A program made the position numbers and the translations under genes. This document shows positions 1 through 18,733 of a stretch of DNA of 64,000 nucleotides, in pieces. This DNA comes from Ecdyonurus torrentis (taxonomy: Eukaryota > Arthropoda > Insecta > Ephemeroptera > Heptageniidae): NCBI GenBank assembly GCA_949318235.1, contig OX439129.1:20725066-20789065 (forward strand), written 5' to 3'. Numbering within the stretch: the stretch's first letter is position 1; every line of letters begins with the position of its first letter. Under the pieces are notes generated by a model. That model did no database searches. It was not told the origin of the DNA and was given only the letters and a program-made list of their open reading frames with translations.

Positions 1-3000
1 TATATTTTATATACTTTTTAAGATTACATTTTTAAAAATAAATTTTCCGTCAGAAAGTTAGATTCAACATTCATTGAATGCTAAAATCAAATTGAGACGA
101 ATCTATACATAATAGATATTACATATATTATAAATATGATATAAATATATATTTGTTCCTCGCACATACTTTATTTTCTTGGTACATGATATTATACAAA
201 ATACTACTTTTTTTTTATTAGTTATATAAGGACAATAATGATTGAAAACTAGATGTAAAAATGGACTGTATTGGTGCTTGTTTTTTTGTAGTTAGAATTA
301 ATGATAAAATAACCTTGAAAATCCAACAGTGACCTCGAAAATAAAGTTCATTCTACCTTAAATTTGCAACGCGTTTTGTGATGAGTTTTTTTTTTTTCTT
401 CTTCTTCTTCTAAACACTGAATTTATCATTTTATTGCATTTTTCCCCCTATCAATTCTAACTATTTATATGCAAAGCAGCTCAATGCAAATATTGTTAAG
501 ACATAAAAAATCATTATCTTACAATAGTTTGTATATACGTTGCGTGGGCCCGCAGTGGATTTCATATTAGCAAGGTCATCGCGTCTATTTCCTATCTTAA
601 CTAACGACTGAAGACTAGCCCAACCTTTGCCAAATTTACCTATTACGTTCTCTCATATTATATGCCTTGTGGGCTTCATATAAAAATGGAGGTTCAAGGA
701 TGCAAAGTTATATTTTTATCTCGTATAAGATAATTTAGGAAATTTTCTATTTATATCTTATATGACAGATTTCTCAATCTTTGGAAATAAAATGTATTTA
801 ACACTTTTTCTGTTTTACATATGAATTACATATTTATATAATTTTGGCACAAATTATTTGCAGCTGCAGGACTAACTTACTGCACAATTTATTGTCCCAC
901 TTTATATAGAGCCACGTGGATTGGATGCAGTTTATTATTGCAAATCAGTTTTAGAAATATATACATACTTTCAATCGGTGCCAATTATAATGTTTGCAAA
1001 CTTCATTATCAGTGCTGAAGTAATTCTAAGATTAATAAAAATGAAACAATACACATAGGATACTGTCATGATAACTAAATCAATATTTTGTGATAGTGTT
1101 AGAAACTGCAACATAAGATAATCGAAAGTAAAGAAAAAAAAACAAAAAAAAAAAAACAGACAAATACGCATTATTTGTTTAGTAAATACGAAATGAATTA
1201 TGATATAATGTATAAATATATAACAAATTTGCCAGTAAAGTTGTTGTGGATAATCCAGTCTTAGTGTATAGTGGACTTTATATAAAATAATAATTACGTA
1301 TTTATATTATTTATAGCGAGTTCAATTCGTATGAAAATTATAAGATCTCTCTCCCTCTTTTTCTTTTTGTCAGGCGAGGTAGATATAGATAAGTGGGATT
1401 GATTGGCAAAGTGAGGAAAACCAGTCAGAAGAAAAAAAAAAAAAAAAGAAAAAAAAAAAAAGCACACCTCTTTCTCTTTTCATACTTGAAAAAAAAATGC
1501 GCAATAGAGAACACGAGCTAGGACAACCATTTGAGTAGTTACCCATGCAGCTATAGAGCTTTCTTTTGAATTAGTATTGTTGTTAGATTATTGAGTAGGT
1601 CATCACTCATAAACATATAGCGTGCGTAAGCAAAATAATATTATTAAATAATAATAAAAGTCTATATGGATATGTTCAAAAAAAAAATAGCAATAAGAGA
1701 GGGAGAAAAAAAAATATTGATCCAAGCTAAGTTTTCAAACTCTCTCTCTCTCCCCCCCATTTTTAGCATAATTATGATGAGCGTCATTGAATGTCCCAAA
1801 ATAATGTATAAATACAAATAAAAATACTGTACTACCTTTAATTCCTACCCATAGGGACTTTTATCCTCTGTAAATTTTTATGGTGATGCTGTGAATACTT
1901 TTGGAAAAGAATATAACACTTTTTTTTTTCTTTTATCCCGTAAACTTTTTTTGTTCTATTTATCTAGGCCTAGGTTACCTTGTTACCATTGAGCTATCTA
2001 TTAGACAAGTGGTGTACTAGTTTTTACAACAATACTTGCACAGCTATAGCGAGTTTTTTCTTCTGTTATTCTATAAAAGGTTAATAATATATATCTCACG
2101 CGGAGGCAGGTATCTGGGTTCAAGTTCAGCAAGGAGAAGTCATACACGTGTACTCTTGGAAAATAATAATAAAAATCTGGGAGGTAGGTGACAAACTTGT
2201 ATGCCGATTGAAAGCTCTCTGTTTAATTTTTTTTTCTCTTTGCATTTTTTTCTTCTTTTTATCAAGGAATTATTATTCTGACATTACACCTTATTTATTG
2301 TGGTATTGAGAGCTAGAGTAGAGAAAAAAAAAGAGGAGGGGATTGGTTGTGGCTATTTGTGAGCAAAAGGTGATGACCGTCGTCTGAGAGTGGCGTCTTG
2401 GCTTGGCTTGGGTATATTGCTGTGCGCCTCCACGTGTAGTACAATCAGAGAAACCCCGTCCCGGCCTCCGCCCAAACACTATACGAACCCAACAGTATTT
2501 AAAGTCTATATTCCAATGTAATAACATGATAAAATATATAATATTGGCTTCTTTCTTGTTGTATTATGTCTGACTGAGTCAACTTTCGCAGCTTCCTATA
2601 CAAAAGAGAACACAAGAATAAAAAAAAAAAAAAAAAAAAATGAAGAGAGAAGACCTTCTTTTGATATAGTTTTTGTAATAATAGAATTTATAAAAAAATA
2701 AAATAACCTCTTATCCCTTCTTAAAAATTCAGAAGGTATACTATAGGATGGTTGATTCCATTTTTGCAGAGGCTGTAGTCTGAGCTCCACGCGCGGCTAC
2801 TTATTGCGCGTAATATCACATTTCGAATCTCAATCAGTGACGACATAAATAATATAATGGAACGTTTGAAAAACAAGTAATTTATTTTTATGGCTGTATT
2901 AACTACCATGAAATTATGTAAAATTTGATAAAAAAATATTTATTTTCTTTATTAAATAAATGAGTAAATTAAATTAAACTAGCTCCTTTCCCCCTCCTCC

Positions 3001-3505
3001 CATTATATTGATTTGAATTCAATAATTCTTAACTTCTTCGTCAATACAGTATAATGTCGACGGATATCCCAGATAATTTTTGCAATCCAAGCTAGAGTAA
3101 AGGATCAATACACGATAAAAAATAAATATTCAGATATGATAAATTTTAACCGCTCGTTAATTAACTTGAGATTCTAAACATACTTGAATATAGTAAATAT
3201 ATTAACAAACACACATTTTTGCTATGTACAATGAGGATGAGTTATAATATGACTATATAAACTATATTGATAATTAAAGGAATTAAATTAAATTATTTGA
3301 ATGAGAGTTTATATTGTATACTATTTATTATGACTCAAAATTCAAAATATTTTATTTTTCATTACAAATAATAGCAATTATTATAAAAAGATAGATTAAG
3401 ATGTAAAAATGCGTATAAAATTATAGCACTGACCTTTGCATGAAAAAGGTTATCGTGTGTGTGTGTGTTTGTCTGTGTATATAAAATAATATCTTTATAT
3501 AATGT

Positions 3506-3554
<49 letters not shown>

Positions 3555-4054
3555 CATATGGTTACAGGGACATGTTTGTTTTAAGGCGGTGGGGGACTGA
3601 CTCGGACCGAAAATCGCTGAAAGAAGAACTATATTTTCCCAATAATTTTTTTTTACATGATTTAATTCCAATAAAACAATCACTATAATTTTCAAATAAA
3701 ATCAAGTAAATTTAAAATATATATTTTTTTATACCAAAAAAACTTTTAATTATATTTTTAATTCTAAAAAAGTTTCTAATTTGACTATAATTTCCCGCTC
3801 AAATTTAAATTTCCACATTTCCATATTATCTTTAAAGTGTAATAACTTAAATATTTGATCGTGTTTTCTTATGTTTGACATAACGAAAATTTTAAGTAAC
3901 ATTTCTTCTTTACTTTGTGTTATTATTTTTATTAGCAACCGACCTCGTTTGCGAGATAACAGTCAGTCACCTACCCCCTTAACATTTTTGTGGATTTGGC
4001 ATTTCAAATTTTAAATAACTTTAATTTATTAAATTTTTTTTTTAGAGTAACTTA
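1..4054. other. AT-rich gene desert, left segment
   Basis: No coding exon is supportable here; the open frames are short, low-complexity and lack recognisable domains. The segment holds many poly-A/T tracts, a TG microsatellite, and CACGTG hexamers near 914, 2146 and 2431. A less AT-rich stretch at about 2395-2500 contains one of these E-boxes. A sequence near 2120-2140 resembles a tRNA-type B box (GGTTCAAGTTC) and may be a SINE scrap. Confidence 0.6.
3508..3553. repeat. (TG)n microsatellite
   Basis: Uninterrupted TG dinucleotides, about 23 units. The minus-strand histidine/threonine-rich open frame over it is an artefact of the repeat. Confidence 0.95.
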
Positions 4055-4355
4055 TATAGGGTGTATGCGGATGACGTTATATTTATTGCGCTTGGAGGCC
4101 ATACTGAAGTAGTGCATAACATTGCTCAGCATAGGACAAACTTCATTTAAGTCAATTTTCTTTGGGAAATCGGTTAATTTTGTGTTATTATTATTTTCCC
4201 CACTGAGATATTAATTCAACATATTTACAGCACCAATGCTCTCAAAAATATTGCATAGTGTTTTTAAACTGGCAAAATGATTTTTTTCCATTTGCCACCC
4301 ATATTATTGAGTTATCCAACATGGCGTCGACTTTAACATGAATGCATAGACCCTA
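4055..4355. mobile_element. MITE family A, copy 1
   Basis: The element starts TATAGGGTGTATGCGGATGA and ends with the inverted counterpart ATGCATAGACCCTA. It shares long internal blocks (CAGCATAGGACAAACTT, ATATTGCATAGTG, CCAACATGGCG) with copies at about 4445 and 5614. There is no coding capacity. About 300 bp with inverted ends indicates a non-autonomous DNA transposon; the superfamily is not assigned. Confidence 0.7.
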
Positions 4356-4444
4356 ATATAATTTTTTAGTATAAAATTTTTAATTAATTATTCTTTTTGT
4401 AACACAATTTTTTCCTGCATTTCCAAAGCATTATTTATATATAA

Positions 4445-4767
4445 TGCTAAATGCGATAAGAGTGTGTGCGCATGATGTCATTCTAAATGCTTTTCGATGC
4501 TCTTCTTGAGCAATGAATATACCATGGCTCACCATAGGACAAACGTATAGTTTTAGGCTATTTTCTTTGAAAAATTAGCTTTTTTGGTTGTTATTATTTT
4601 TTTTTGCATACTTGAATCGCTAATTTAACCTGTTAACAGCATCAATGCTCTTAAAAATATTGCGAAGTATTTTTAAACTGGCAAAATTAGTCATTTTCCT
4701 ATACTGGCCCATGTTATTTAGCGCTCACTTATGGCGTCGACTTTAACATGAATGAAATCACCCTATA
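4445..4767. mobile_element. MITE family A, copy 2 (diverged)
   Basis: Same orientation as the copy at 4055. It shares ATAGGACAAACG, GTTAACAGCATCAATGCTCT, ATATTGCGAAGTA and TGGCGTCGACTTTAACATG, and ends CACCCTATA. The left end is more degraded than in the other two copies. Confidence 0.65.
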
Positions 4768-4891
4768 TGAACATTATTTCCTCTCTACTGCAATGTTCAT
4801 CATGAAACAAGAAGTTATACTTTTTAAAGACAAAATATGCAAGTTTTGCAAACTCAAAATAACGCATATGACTGCATGCCTCTTGTCTTAA

Positions 4892-5219
4892 AGGCATAGA
4901 AAACATTGAAACAACATGTTCTAAACACAAAATGGGATCTACAAAACTGATGATATTTTTTACCAGAATGTTAATGTAACCCCACAAAAGAGCTTGAAAA
5001 AATGTAAAGTATGCAATTTGCGTGAATATTCCTGTTTGTGACGTCATTAACAGGCAAAAACTAGTATGAAAATGTTGTGCGGGTTGCATAAATCAAAATT
5101 TTCTGATCACTGCTACGGCGCTACAGTTGGGTTTTGAGACCAGCTAACGTTATTTAGTTATTTAGTCGTATTAAGTGTTTTGTGATATAAATGCTTATGT
5201 TTTCATGTTTTCTATGCCT
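4892..5219. mobile_element. TTAA-flanked MITE family B, copy 1
   Basis: Both sides carry TTAA (4888-4891 and 5220-5223). Inside are inverted ends AGGCATAGAAAACAT and ATGTTTTCTATGCCT. The interior contains a TGACGTCA palindrome near 5040. A second, diverged copy is at 59094. A TTAA target duplication is typical of piggyBac-type elements, but no transposase is present, so the superfamily is an inference. Confidence 0.75.
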
Positions 5220-5613
5220 TTAAATAATAATAATAATAAAAACTCCTTGCATGGATGAAGAATCAGTTTTGTGTTTTGTATGATAATTTGCAACATATTT
5301 GCAATGGATGTTGTATATAACGGCTTATTTAATATACACAAAATACTTTTATTACTGACTGCAATGCCCTTGTCATTATCGTCATTATTTGATTTCGGTG
5401 AACACACACATTTCATTACAGGGGCGAGCTAAAGAACATATTGATCAGAGAAGACTAAAAATATCTTTGTCCACATAGCGAGGGACAGCGTGGTCATTCT
5501 TATAGCAATATACTGTATAATATAAATATACTGATTTCCATTATTTCATTCGTAATAATTTAAAACTGCAAAATTAGTGAGCTGTTACTCTCATTTCTCC
5601 GTCATCTTAAATC

Positions 5614-5921
5614 TATAGGGTCTATGCATTCATATTACAGTTGACGCCATGTTGGATAACTCAATAACATGGGTGGCATAGGAAAATAAATCATTTTTCC
5701 AGTTTAAAACCACTATGCAATATTTTTGAGAGCATTGATGCTGTAAATATGTTGAATTAGTATCTCAAGTATGTGAGAAAAATAACAATAACAAAAAAGG
5801 AGCCAATTTCCCAAAGAAAATTGGCTTAAATTAAGTTTGTCCTATACTGAGCAATGTTATTCACTACTCCAGTATGGCCTTCAAGCGCAATAAATATGAC
5901 GTCATCCGCATACACCCTATA
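5614..5921. mobile_element. MITE family A, copy 3 (inverted)
   Basis: Reverse-complement copy of the element at 4055. It begins TATAGGGTCTATGCATTCAT and ends TGACGTCATCCGCATACACC followed by CTATA. Interior blocks match copies 1 and 2, including CATGTTGGATAACTCAATA. The plus-strand open frame at 5874-6092 starts inside this element and is not a gene. Confidence 0.75.
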
Positions 5922-11150
<5,229 letters not shown>

Positions 11151-11151
11151 G

Positions 11152-11303
11152 TTAGACAGACAGACAGACACGCTGTTTGGTTTCTATGCGGGCCGGGTTT
11201 CGCACACAACGTCACGTCATATTATAAACCAAGGAGCGCGGCGCGATGTGTAAAGTGTGAGAGAATAAGCGGAACTAACATTTCGCACTATACTATATAA
11301 CAG
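11152..11303 (+). promoter_or_regulatory. Candidate promoter and non-coding first exon
   Basis: A less AT-rich block holds an AGAC tetranucleotide run, tandem CRE-like ACGTCACGTCA (about 11209-11219) and TATAAA (11223-11228). About 75 bases after the TATA box lies the strong donor ACAG|GTGAGTAA (intron G at 11304). The spacing suits a TATA promoter whose 5'-UTR exon spans roughly 11253-11303. No downstream coding exon was recognised before SNRPB, so the target gene is unknown and the transcript may be non-coding. Confidence 0.3.
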
Positions 11304-12424
11304 GTGAGTAACATTCATACTTATAGCCTAGGTTCTTTTATTATTATTATATACGTTATTTAATTAATATGGATCATTTTTAAATACTTCTAACATATGA
11401 AATAGAACTCTAAGTACTTTTTGATTAAGTACTTTTAGTTTACTATACCTATAGGTATAATACATAATTCAGGTTTTTATTTTCTCCCACCATGTGTCAA
11501 GTATAATTACACATACCCCTACTCCTCTTTTTGTATGTATACAGTACATACATTACATACTCATACTAAAAGTACATACTTATACAATTTATAATAAAAA
11601 GCTGTTACTCTGCTCAATATTCAAGACAGCTAACATGATATCATTAACTAAAACGTTACCTATGTATTATAATATTTTATTTCAAAAGTTGAAAAACCTA
11701 TACGAAATATATATATTATATTATTACATTATTATTATATACTTGATATTGGATAACCCAAGTTGTGAGGGTTGACTTTACGGTGATTCTAATAATATTT
11801 TACGCAATGCTTTAATGTTAATGTCAATAAGTTTTACGATATTATATACACATAATGTATGCTTACTTTTCTTAATAATCATTGCTTAAAATTGCAGTAT
11901 ACACAAAATGTAAAAGTAATTATAAAAACTTAAATTTTTGAAACGTGTTATATTTTATTTATAATTACCATAAATTAAAATTTCATGTAAAGTTTAATAA
12001 TATATTTTATTATAAGAATAGGTTTTACATAAATGTTGTGTTTTATTTATAATAAACTTAATAATTTTAGGAAACTATATATAATATTTTTCAATTTATT
12101 TATATAATTATTGCTACATTCAAATGGAGAATAAATGTTTACTTTGCAAGAAATTTGATGGCATATAATCGTAACTCAATTTCCTATCCGGTCAAATTTA
12201 TTATACAATTATTGCTCCGGAAGTGCTAACATAACATAATGAACATTAAAATATTTATCTTTTTTGTTTTGTTTTATCATTTCTATTATTGGGGTTGTTG
12301 AGGGAGGGGGGTTGGGATTATTATTTTATTGCATAGTTCTACACTTGTATATAGCTTCTAACAAGAATAAATGCTATACTCGGAAAAAGAAATTAAATCA
12401 CTATTGCAGGCATACAAATACCTG

Positions 12425-12710
12425 TTATCAAAGAAGACTTAAAATTTTAGGGGGTAATTTTATTTCTTATTCTAAAAGAGGGCATTGCCCTGAATCGATA
12501 GAAACACGAATTTCTAATTTTTGAGTTCATTTAGTATTTTTAATTAATTTTTGAAAGTCACGAAATGACGTCACAGACTATGCAACTTTTTCCTAAATAC
12601 ATGCATAAGTTACACCCTATGACATAATTTAATGAACTTAAAAAATAGAAATTCGCATATGTATCGATTCAGAACAATGTTATCTTTTAGAATATAAAAT
12701 AAAATTACCC

Positions 12711-12749
<39 letters not shown>

Positions 12750-12762
12750 TATCCTCATTGAT
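12425..12762. mobile_element. Palindromic MITE family C, copy 1
   Basis: Long inverted repeat with arms of about 150 bp around a TGACGTCA-bearing centre. The left arm reads AAGAAGACTTAAAATTTTAG and GAATCGATAGAAACACGAAT. The right arm repeats these in inverse and ends in a C-run, a T-run and TCCTCATTG. Related copies lie at 25100 and 54751. The plus-strand frame at 12264-12524 runs into this element and is not a gene. Confidence 0.75.
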
Positions 12763-12779
12763 ATAATATTAACCTGGAA

Positions 12780-12960
12780 CTGGAATTATAATAATAATAA
12801 TAAATATTTTATTGAGCAAAGGAAAACATACAGACATGAAAACAGCCGAAGTCAAAACATAGCAGGTTGCTCAAAAGGATGATTAAAAAGGCAAAGCCCA
12901 TCTAGTTAATCATCCATAAATAAAAAATAAAAATTAATAATAATAATAATAATAATAAAA
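12780..12960 (-). mobile_element. Possible LINE 3' end, reverse orientation
   Basis: A block of about 100 bp of ordinary complexity (TTTTATTGAGCAAAGGAAAA and following) is bracketed by TAA/AAT trinucleotide runs. This is the usual look of a retroelement 3' end on the minus strand. No protein similarity is seen, and the assignment is weak. Confidence 0.3.
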
Positions 12961-14721
12961 TTACTATATAACTATATAACATGTTTCATAAACATAGAAA
13001 CAGACATTTCTTTTACATTACTGTGAAGCTTGATATACTACAATCTCAGTATAACGTAGGTGTAACATCCCCTATAGCGAGACACACATATTTTATTAGT
13101 ATGTTTTACCTCATAAGATATTATTGTTTGTATCAATACCTGTTCCAGGCTTATGTTTACCTATTGCAATCTATGTAAGTATACCTGCCAATAATATAGT
13201 ACTCTATTTCCGTGTATTAAAACTTAGTAATCTAGAAATACTAAGGTGGGATTTCATTTCATAAAGAGTATATATCAAAGGGTAACTCTCCAACAAAAAA
13301 GATAACTAACAATGATAAAACGTTTTCTTTATTTCATACAATGAAATAAGTGAGATGAATGTAATCAAAATCAATATATAATATGAGTTACGATGTTATT
13401 GTACATAAATATGGTGTAAAAAGAGAATAATTTTTGTAATGTCATATGAAATGTAAAAAACTAATATTTAATAATATTCATATTAAAATATACATTTCAT
13501 TTTACAAATTTTATATTTTAAAAATACTTTTTGCAAACATATTTTTAATGAGAAATATTCCACTGATCTATACCAATAATTAGATTTTTTTTTCTATACT
13601 TATTTCTTTCTTTTGTGTTTGTGAATTTATGTTTAGTAAATTGATTTCCTAAAATTTCTATAATTATTGAATTAATTGAAGTAGACAATTACCCCATGTG
13701 TAAACTAAATTTTATAAGCTTAATTCAAACGCAATATATAAATGAATTAAAATTATGTAAAATTTGACCTCTCCCCTTATATTTGTCCTGTTATCAAACT
13801 CCCACGTTAAAATGTTATATCAGTGAGAGTGAAATTTGTTTGCTTCTTTTTGGTTGTCATGGCAACGATATACTTACGCAATAACTCGATTTGATATAAC
13901 AAGACATGCAGTGTGGAAGAAATGCATCGAAAAAAATGCATAGGAGTGCAGCTATGAGCAACTTGCATAGCAACTGCATGTACTGTGATATACCTCTATT
14001 GTAGAGACAAAGGAGAATGCATTAACCAACCAACTCTCGTATATTCCAAAATATATAAGGTGTTGTGGACTCAATTCTACTGAGGGTTTATTTTTTACGA
14101 TTCCCTTTCTCTTTTCACCCTTACTTACCCCTATATATATAAAATCTCTTTCATTGTGCAACATCTAAAATAATAACCCCCTATTTTAGAAAGACGAGTT
14201 AACAACATCCCTTGTAGCATAATTCAAGTTTCTAATATCAAATAAATCTATAGGGTAATTCCAGTGGTTTGTATATTTAATTTGACACTGCAATGTATTT
14301 TTTTTAATTCTTTTTTTTTCTTTTTTCTTTCTCCCTATTATATTATTATTTGAAATAAAGACTAATACATTAAAGTTTGAAACACACCTGGATTTTATTA
14401 TTACTTTTAGTAACTAAAATATTGCTTTGAAATAAAGTAAGAGAGATAGAGTTAAAAATATTATGAATACTGTATAATGTTGATTTTTTATTTTGCTTAT
14501 TAATCGATTATTTGGCATAGCTCATTTTTTATGATGATGATAATATAATGTATAAATCATATAAAAGATTAGATAAAACGAAGCAATGTCACAATACTTT
14601 ATTCCCGATAATTTGACATTTAATTTTGAAGGTTAATAAACTTTTGTAAATGTATTTGGGAATTTTCTTTTTATTGGATAAATTTGCCTAATTAACCAAG
14701 AAGTATTTGAGGATTTGTTTT

Positions 14722-14755
<34 letters not shown>

Positions 14756-15589
14756 GTTTACGAAAAGTGACTTAGAAAACAATATATTGATTAATGTGTG
14801 TTAAAAAGAAAACGACTTTATAGTTTATCTTAAATTTGTTATGATGAATTATCTCAATAATAAATTGATATAAAGAAAAAAAAAAAAAGGGATAATAAAT
14901 TTGTGAAGCGGGCCAGTTCTCAAATTTAGAGATTTCAGTCTTCAAAAATAAAAGGTTTAACAACCTTTCATTGTCTGCTAAAATTTATACATCTCTTACT
15001 CATTTTTATTTCTAACTACACATAACAAGTACAAAAGTTATATATATATATATATATATTTTTTTTAAGTTACAACTTCTTAATAAAATCTGGAACAAGT
15101 GGCCCTTTTTTTTTTTTTTCCTTCTTCTTTTTTTTTACATTATACATTTATTTGATCAAAGCATAGAATTTATTTTAGTTGTTGTAATACCAGTTTGCAC
15201 AAACGACAAATATAGTTAACTTGAATTAATAATAATAAATTCTGTTTTTCTACGCGGCCAACAACAAGTTATGGCGATAAGCACGTTTTTATATTAAAAA
15301 TCCCCAAAAAGCCTTTTATCCAATTTTTTGTTATCAGAATAGATGAGATTTTATTTATTTATATAATAGAAGAGCGAATACCTTCTTAAGCTAGCAAAGC
15401 CTAGTTTAATATATGTGAAAAGTAAACAAGCAAGGAAGAAATTAAGATAACAAAAGGTAAATTAGGAGGGGAAAACTAATTTAAATGGGTCAACTTATAT
15501 GATGATGCATCTATAAATTAAAATAGTTGAAAAAAAAAAATGTAGCACGTATCAAAATAAGAAAAACAGCGACATCAAAAATGTTTTTT

Positions 15590-15800
15590 TCGGTCTTCGC
15601 CCTCGCTTGCTTTCCCCCTATTCTGTTTTGGTTTTTCTCTCCTCTGACTTGAGTTCGTTGACCTGCCACGTGGAGAAACTCTGACACGTGGCAAGCTTGT
15701 AAGCGCAAGAGGGGAAGTAGTGACAACCAAGGTCATAGTAACTCTCACTCTCACTCTGTACCCTCCCCTCATCTCCTAGCAATCGCTCAATATATAGCCC
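15590..15800. promoter_or_regulatory. Paired CACGTG island 1
   Basis: Two CACGTG hexamers at 15667 and 15685 (18 bp start to start) sit in the context TGCCACGTGG...TGACACGTGGCAAGC. AGGGGAAG follows, then a short CT/CTCACT-rich stretch. CACGTG is the class B/C bHLH and bHLH-PAS site. Regulatory function is inferred from the shared spacing and flanks with the islands at 23753 and 24082. Confidence 0.45.
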
Positions 15801-16035
15801 CTCCCTCTAAATATTAGCTTGCGCTGTACTTTACCCAGGAAAACAAATAATCAAATATTTTAATGTAAATTACTTTTGTGCTTACCCTACAGAGAAAATA
15901 TTAAATATATATATATAAATAATAAAAAAGCGATTAAAATCAGAGGCAAAAAAGTAACTACCGCAATATGCGGAACTCCCAACATGCTTACATATTCGCA
16001 TAACTAATTTCTGATTTTATATTTTACATAATCTG

Positions 16036-16036
<1 letters not shown>

Positions 16037-16095
<59 letters not shown>
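16037..16095. repeat. (TA)n microsatellite
   Basis: About 29 uninterrupted TA units. Confidence 0.95.
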
Positions 16096-16102
<7 letters not shown>

Positions 16103-17057
16103 GTATTTACAATCCCTTGTTTTTATTGTTACGGTTGACGTCCTAGGGCACTGAATTTGTCATTAATATTTTGAATTATATTTCATTGTGGTAATAGTGG
16201 TATGTGAGAAAACTTAAACAAAAGCAGTAAAATGTAATTAGAATTTTTTGTATTGAAATTTTAACAGTTAAAATAATGTAATGCTCGTCGCGAAAATAAA
16301 CGACAAGTTAGTTATTATTGTTCAACTGACTTTACTGCAAGCATTAAGTATGTATGTCTTATTAAAGGTTGTATAATTATTTTAATTTTCGCAATAATAT
16401 ACAGTAAAATGTGATGATAATTATAGGCTCTATATTATTGTGCATCAATGTAAGGTCAATGAAATGTGATGCGCATTATATGATGATATGCATGAGTAGT
16501 ATTCATTCATTGTTTTCATTTCAAAATATGAACGACACATGTAGTGAGCGTGCGGAGATACTGACTTGTGAGAGAGAAAGAGAGAGAGATGGGAGACTGT
16601 TTCAAGTTTAAACAATATACCTATATACAGTATGCAGCAGCAGAAAAAAATGCATTATATTATGATGATGCATTTTTCTCGTTGCAGGTGGCTGTACTTC
16701 ACTATAATATCAGTGATTTTTTTTTTATTAATGCAAGAAATAGAATTTATGAAACAATGAGTTAAATATTATTTAATTTGATGTACAGCTGTTGCTCCAT
16801 AAAACCCCGTCATTATAAAAAAAAAAAAAAAAAAGATTTGCCCATAATGGTTTGCTATACTCATGCAGAACATTTCATCTATGGCACGTATAATGAAATC
16901 TTTGAATCAATTTCTAAGTTAACCATAATACCAATTAGTTTTAATCACTAAATTTAAATTTTATGTAATATAGAGATATGATTATGTAAAACGGATGAAG
17001 AAATATTTATTCTGTGGTCAAATCTATAATTATGATTGATAAAGTATAATTCAAAAG

Positions 17058-17196
<139 letters not shown>

Positions 17197-17390
17197 AACA
17201 ATATTAACCAGAGTAGAACATAGCTTTGACTTTGAGACGTTTTAGTTAAAATAGGGGTAGCTCCAAGAGCCCAATGTTACTCAAACTTCTTTTGCCGGGA
17301 CAAGTCTAACTGTGTTCCGCCTTACTTGAACACCCTGCGATAATATAGCTCATTCATTTCTATATGTCTACTTTTTGTGCAAAAAAAAAA

Positions 17391-17424
<34 letters not shown>

Positions 17425-17716
17425 AAAAATCATAAGTTGACATATTTTACGATTTATTATATTATATTATGATTGTATAAAAATAGTTGTATATATATGC
17501 TTCAATTTATTAAGTGTTCGCAGTGTCCTATTTTATATAAATATTTTATGTTCAGCATTAAAATTTGCATCTATGCCATGGATCAGCACTTGAGTATATA
17601 GAGAAAAATAAATCATTTGCATAATTTATTAGCAAAAGTGATATAAACTTTTTTTATATAATATATTTAGAGAGAGAGGTTTTAAAATACAATTGTTTAT
17701 AGCTTTACTCTATCAC

Positions 17717-17756
<40 letters not shown>

Positions 17757-18082
17757 TAATTTTACCATAAAACTCATGGCACTTTGCTGAATGATATATA
17801 TTTGAATGGTTAAAGTGGCGAGTATTTTATTTTTTTATTTTCATGATTAAGTTTTCTATATTTTATTTTTGACTTGCGACTCCAAATCAAATATCTCTTA
17901 CTATTTAATATTATAGTATTTTCGAAAAAAAAAATCTCTTTTCTCTAAATAAAATAAAATTGCTAATAAAGAACTAGAAAATTATTTATTATTTACTTAT
18001 ATTATTGTATGGTAATTTGGTAAACTCAGGTAATATTATGCTTTAAAAAAAACGCTGGTTGCAAAGAACTAAATTAACCGTG

Positions 18083-18102
18083 GCCCCCGGTATCCCGGGG
18101 GC
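18083..18102. repeat. Isolated GC hairpin
   Basis: GCCCCCGG-TATC-CCGGGGGC is a perfect 8-bp stem with a four-base loop, entirely G/C in the stem, standing alone in AT-rich DNA. Confidence 0.8.
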
Positions 18103-18698
18103 GTCGACTAAACTGTTCATGAACTAAAGGGAAAAATTATCGAATTAACGTAACGCAGATATGTTGAAGTATAAAGAAAACAAAAAGCTTTTTTTTTCCT
18201 GAGTGAAGATTTGGGTGAACATTATCACTTTTATCATAGCTTCATGCTATACAGTATTATATTATGCATCTTTAACATTATGCCCCATTAAAAATAATCA
18301 TAATAAATAAAAAACTAAGATCCGCACAAAAATACTTTTATTATATAGATTATGAAATAATATATACATATACACACGCATCATGATTACACTTGCTAAT
18401 TTTAATATAAAATGAAGGTGATAAACATGATGTACTGTACCATGATGTATTGTATATGAATCGCTCAAGCCTATAAACTATTATTGCAAATTATTAAAAA
18501 GTTATAACGCCTACAAGGTAAGCACTTTTACATACGCAAATGTTACACAGGTTGCATAACACAAACTTTCTACAGGCGCGGCTGCCATATTGGATTTACT
18601 ATTTCCTTATACATTGAACTGAAATTACTGAATTTACATTATAATATTATAATAAATGTGATACTTATGAGTTATGATTCTTTAACTATATAGATATA

Positions 18699-18733
18699 CC
18701 ATAGTATAAATATTATATATATTTATACTATGG
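18699..18733. repeat. Short AT inverted repeat
   Basis: CCATAGTATAAATA and TATTTATACTATGG face each other across a short AT spacer. The function is unknown; it may be a decayed MITE. Confidence 0.6.

Larger units (their letters stand above)
11304..15580. other. AT-rich gene desert
   Basis: Contains one palindromic MITE (12425-12762), a LINE-like reverse tail (12780-12960) and a small TGCAT-rich island at about 13900-14000. No coding exon was found. Confidence 0.5.
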
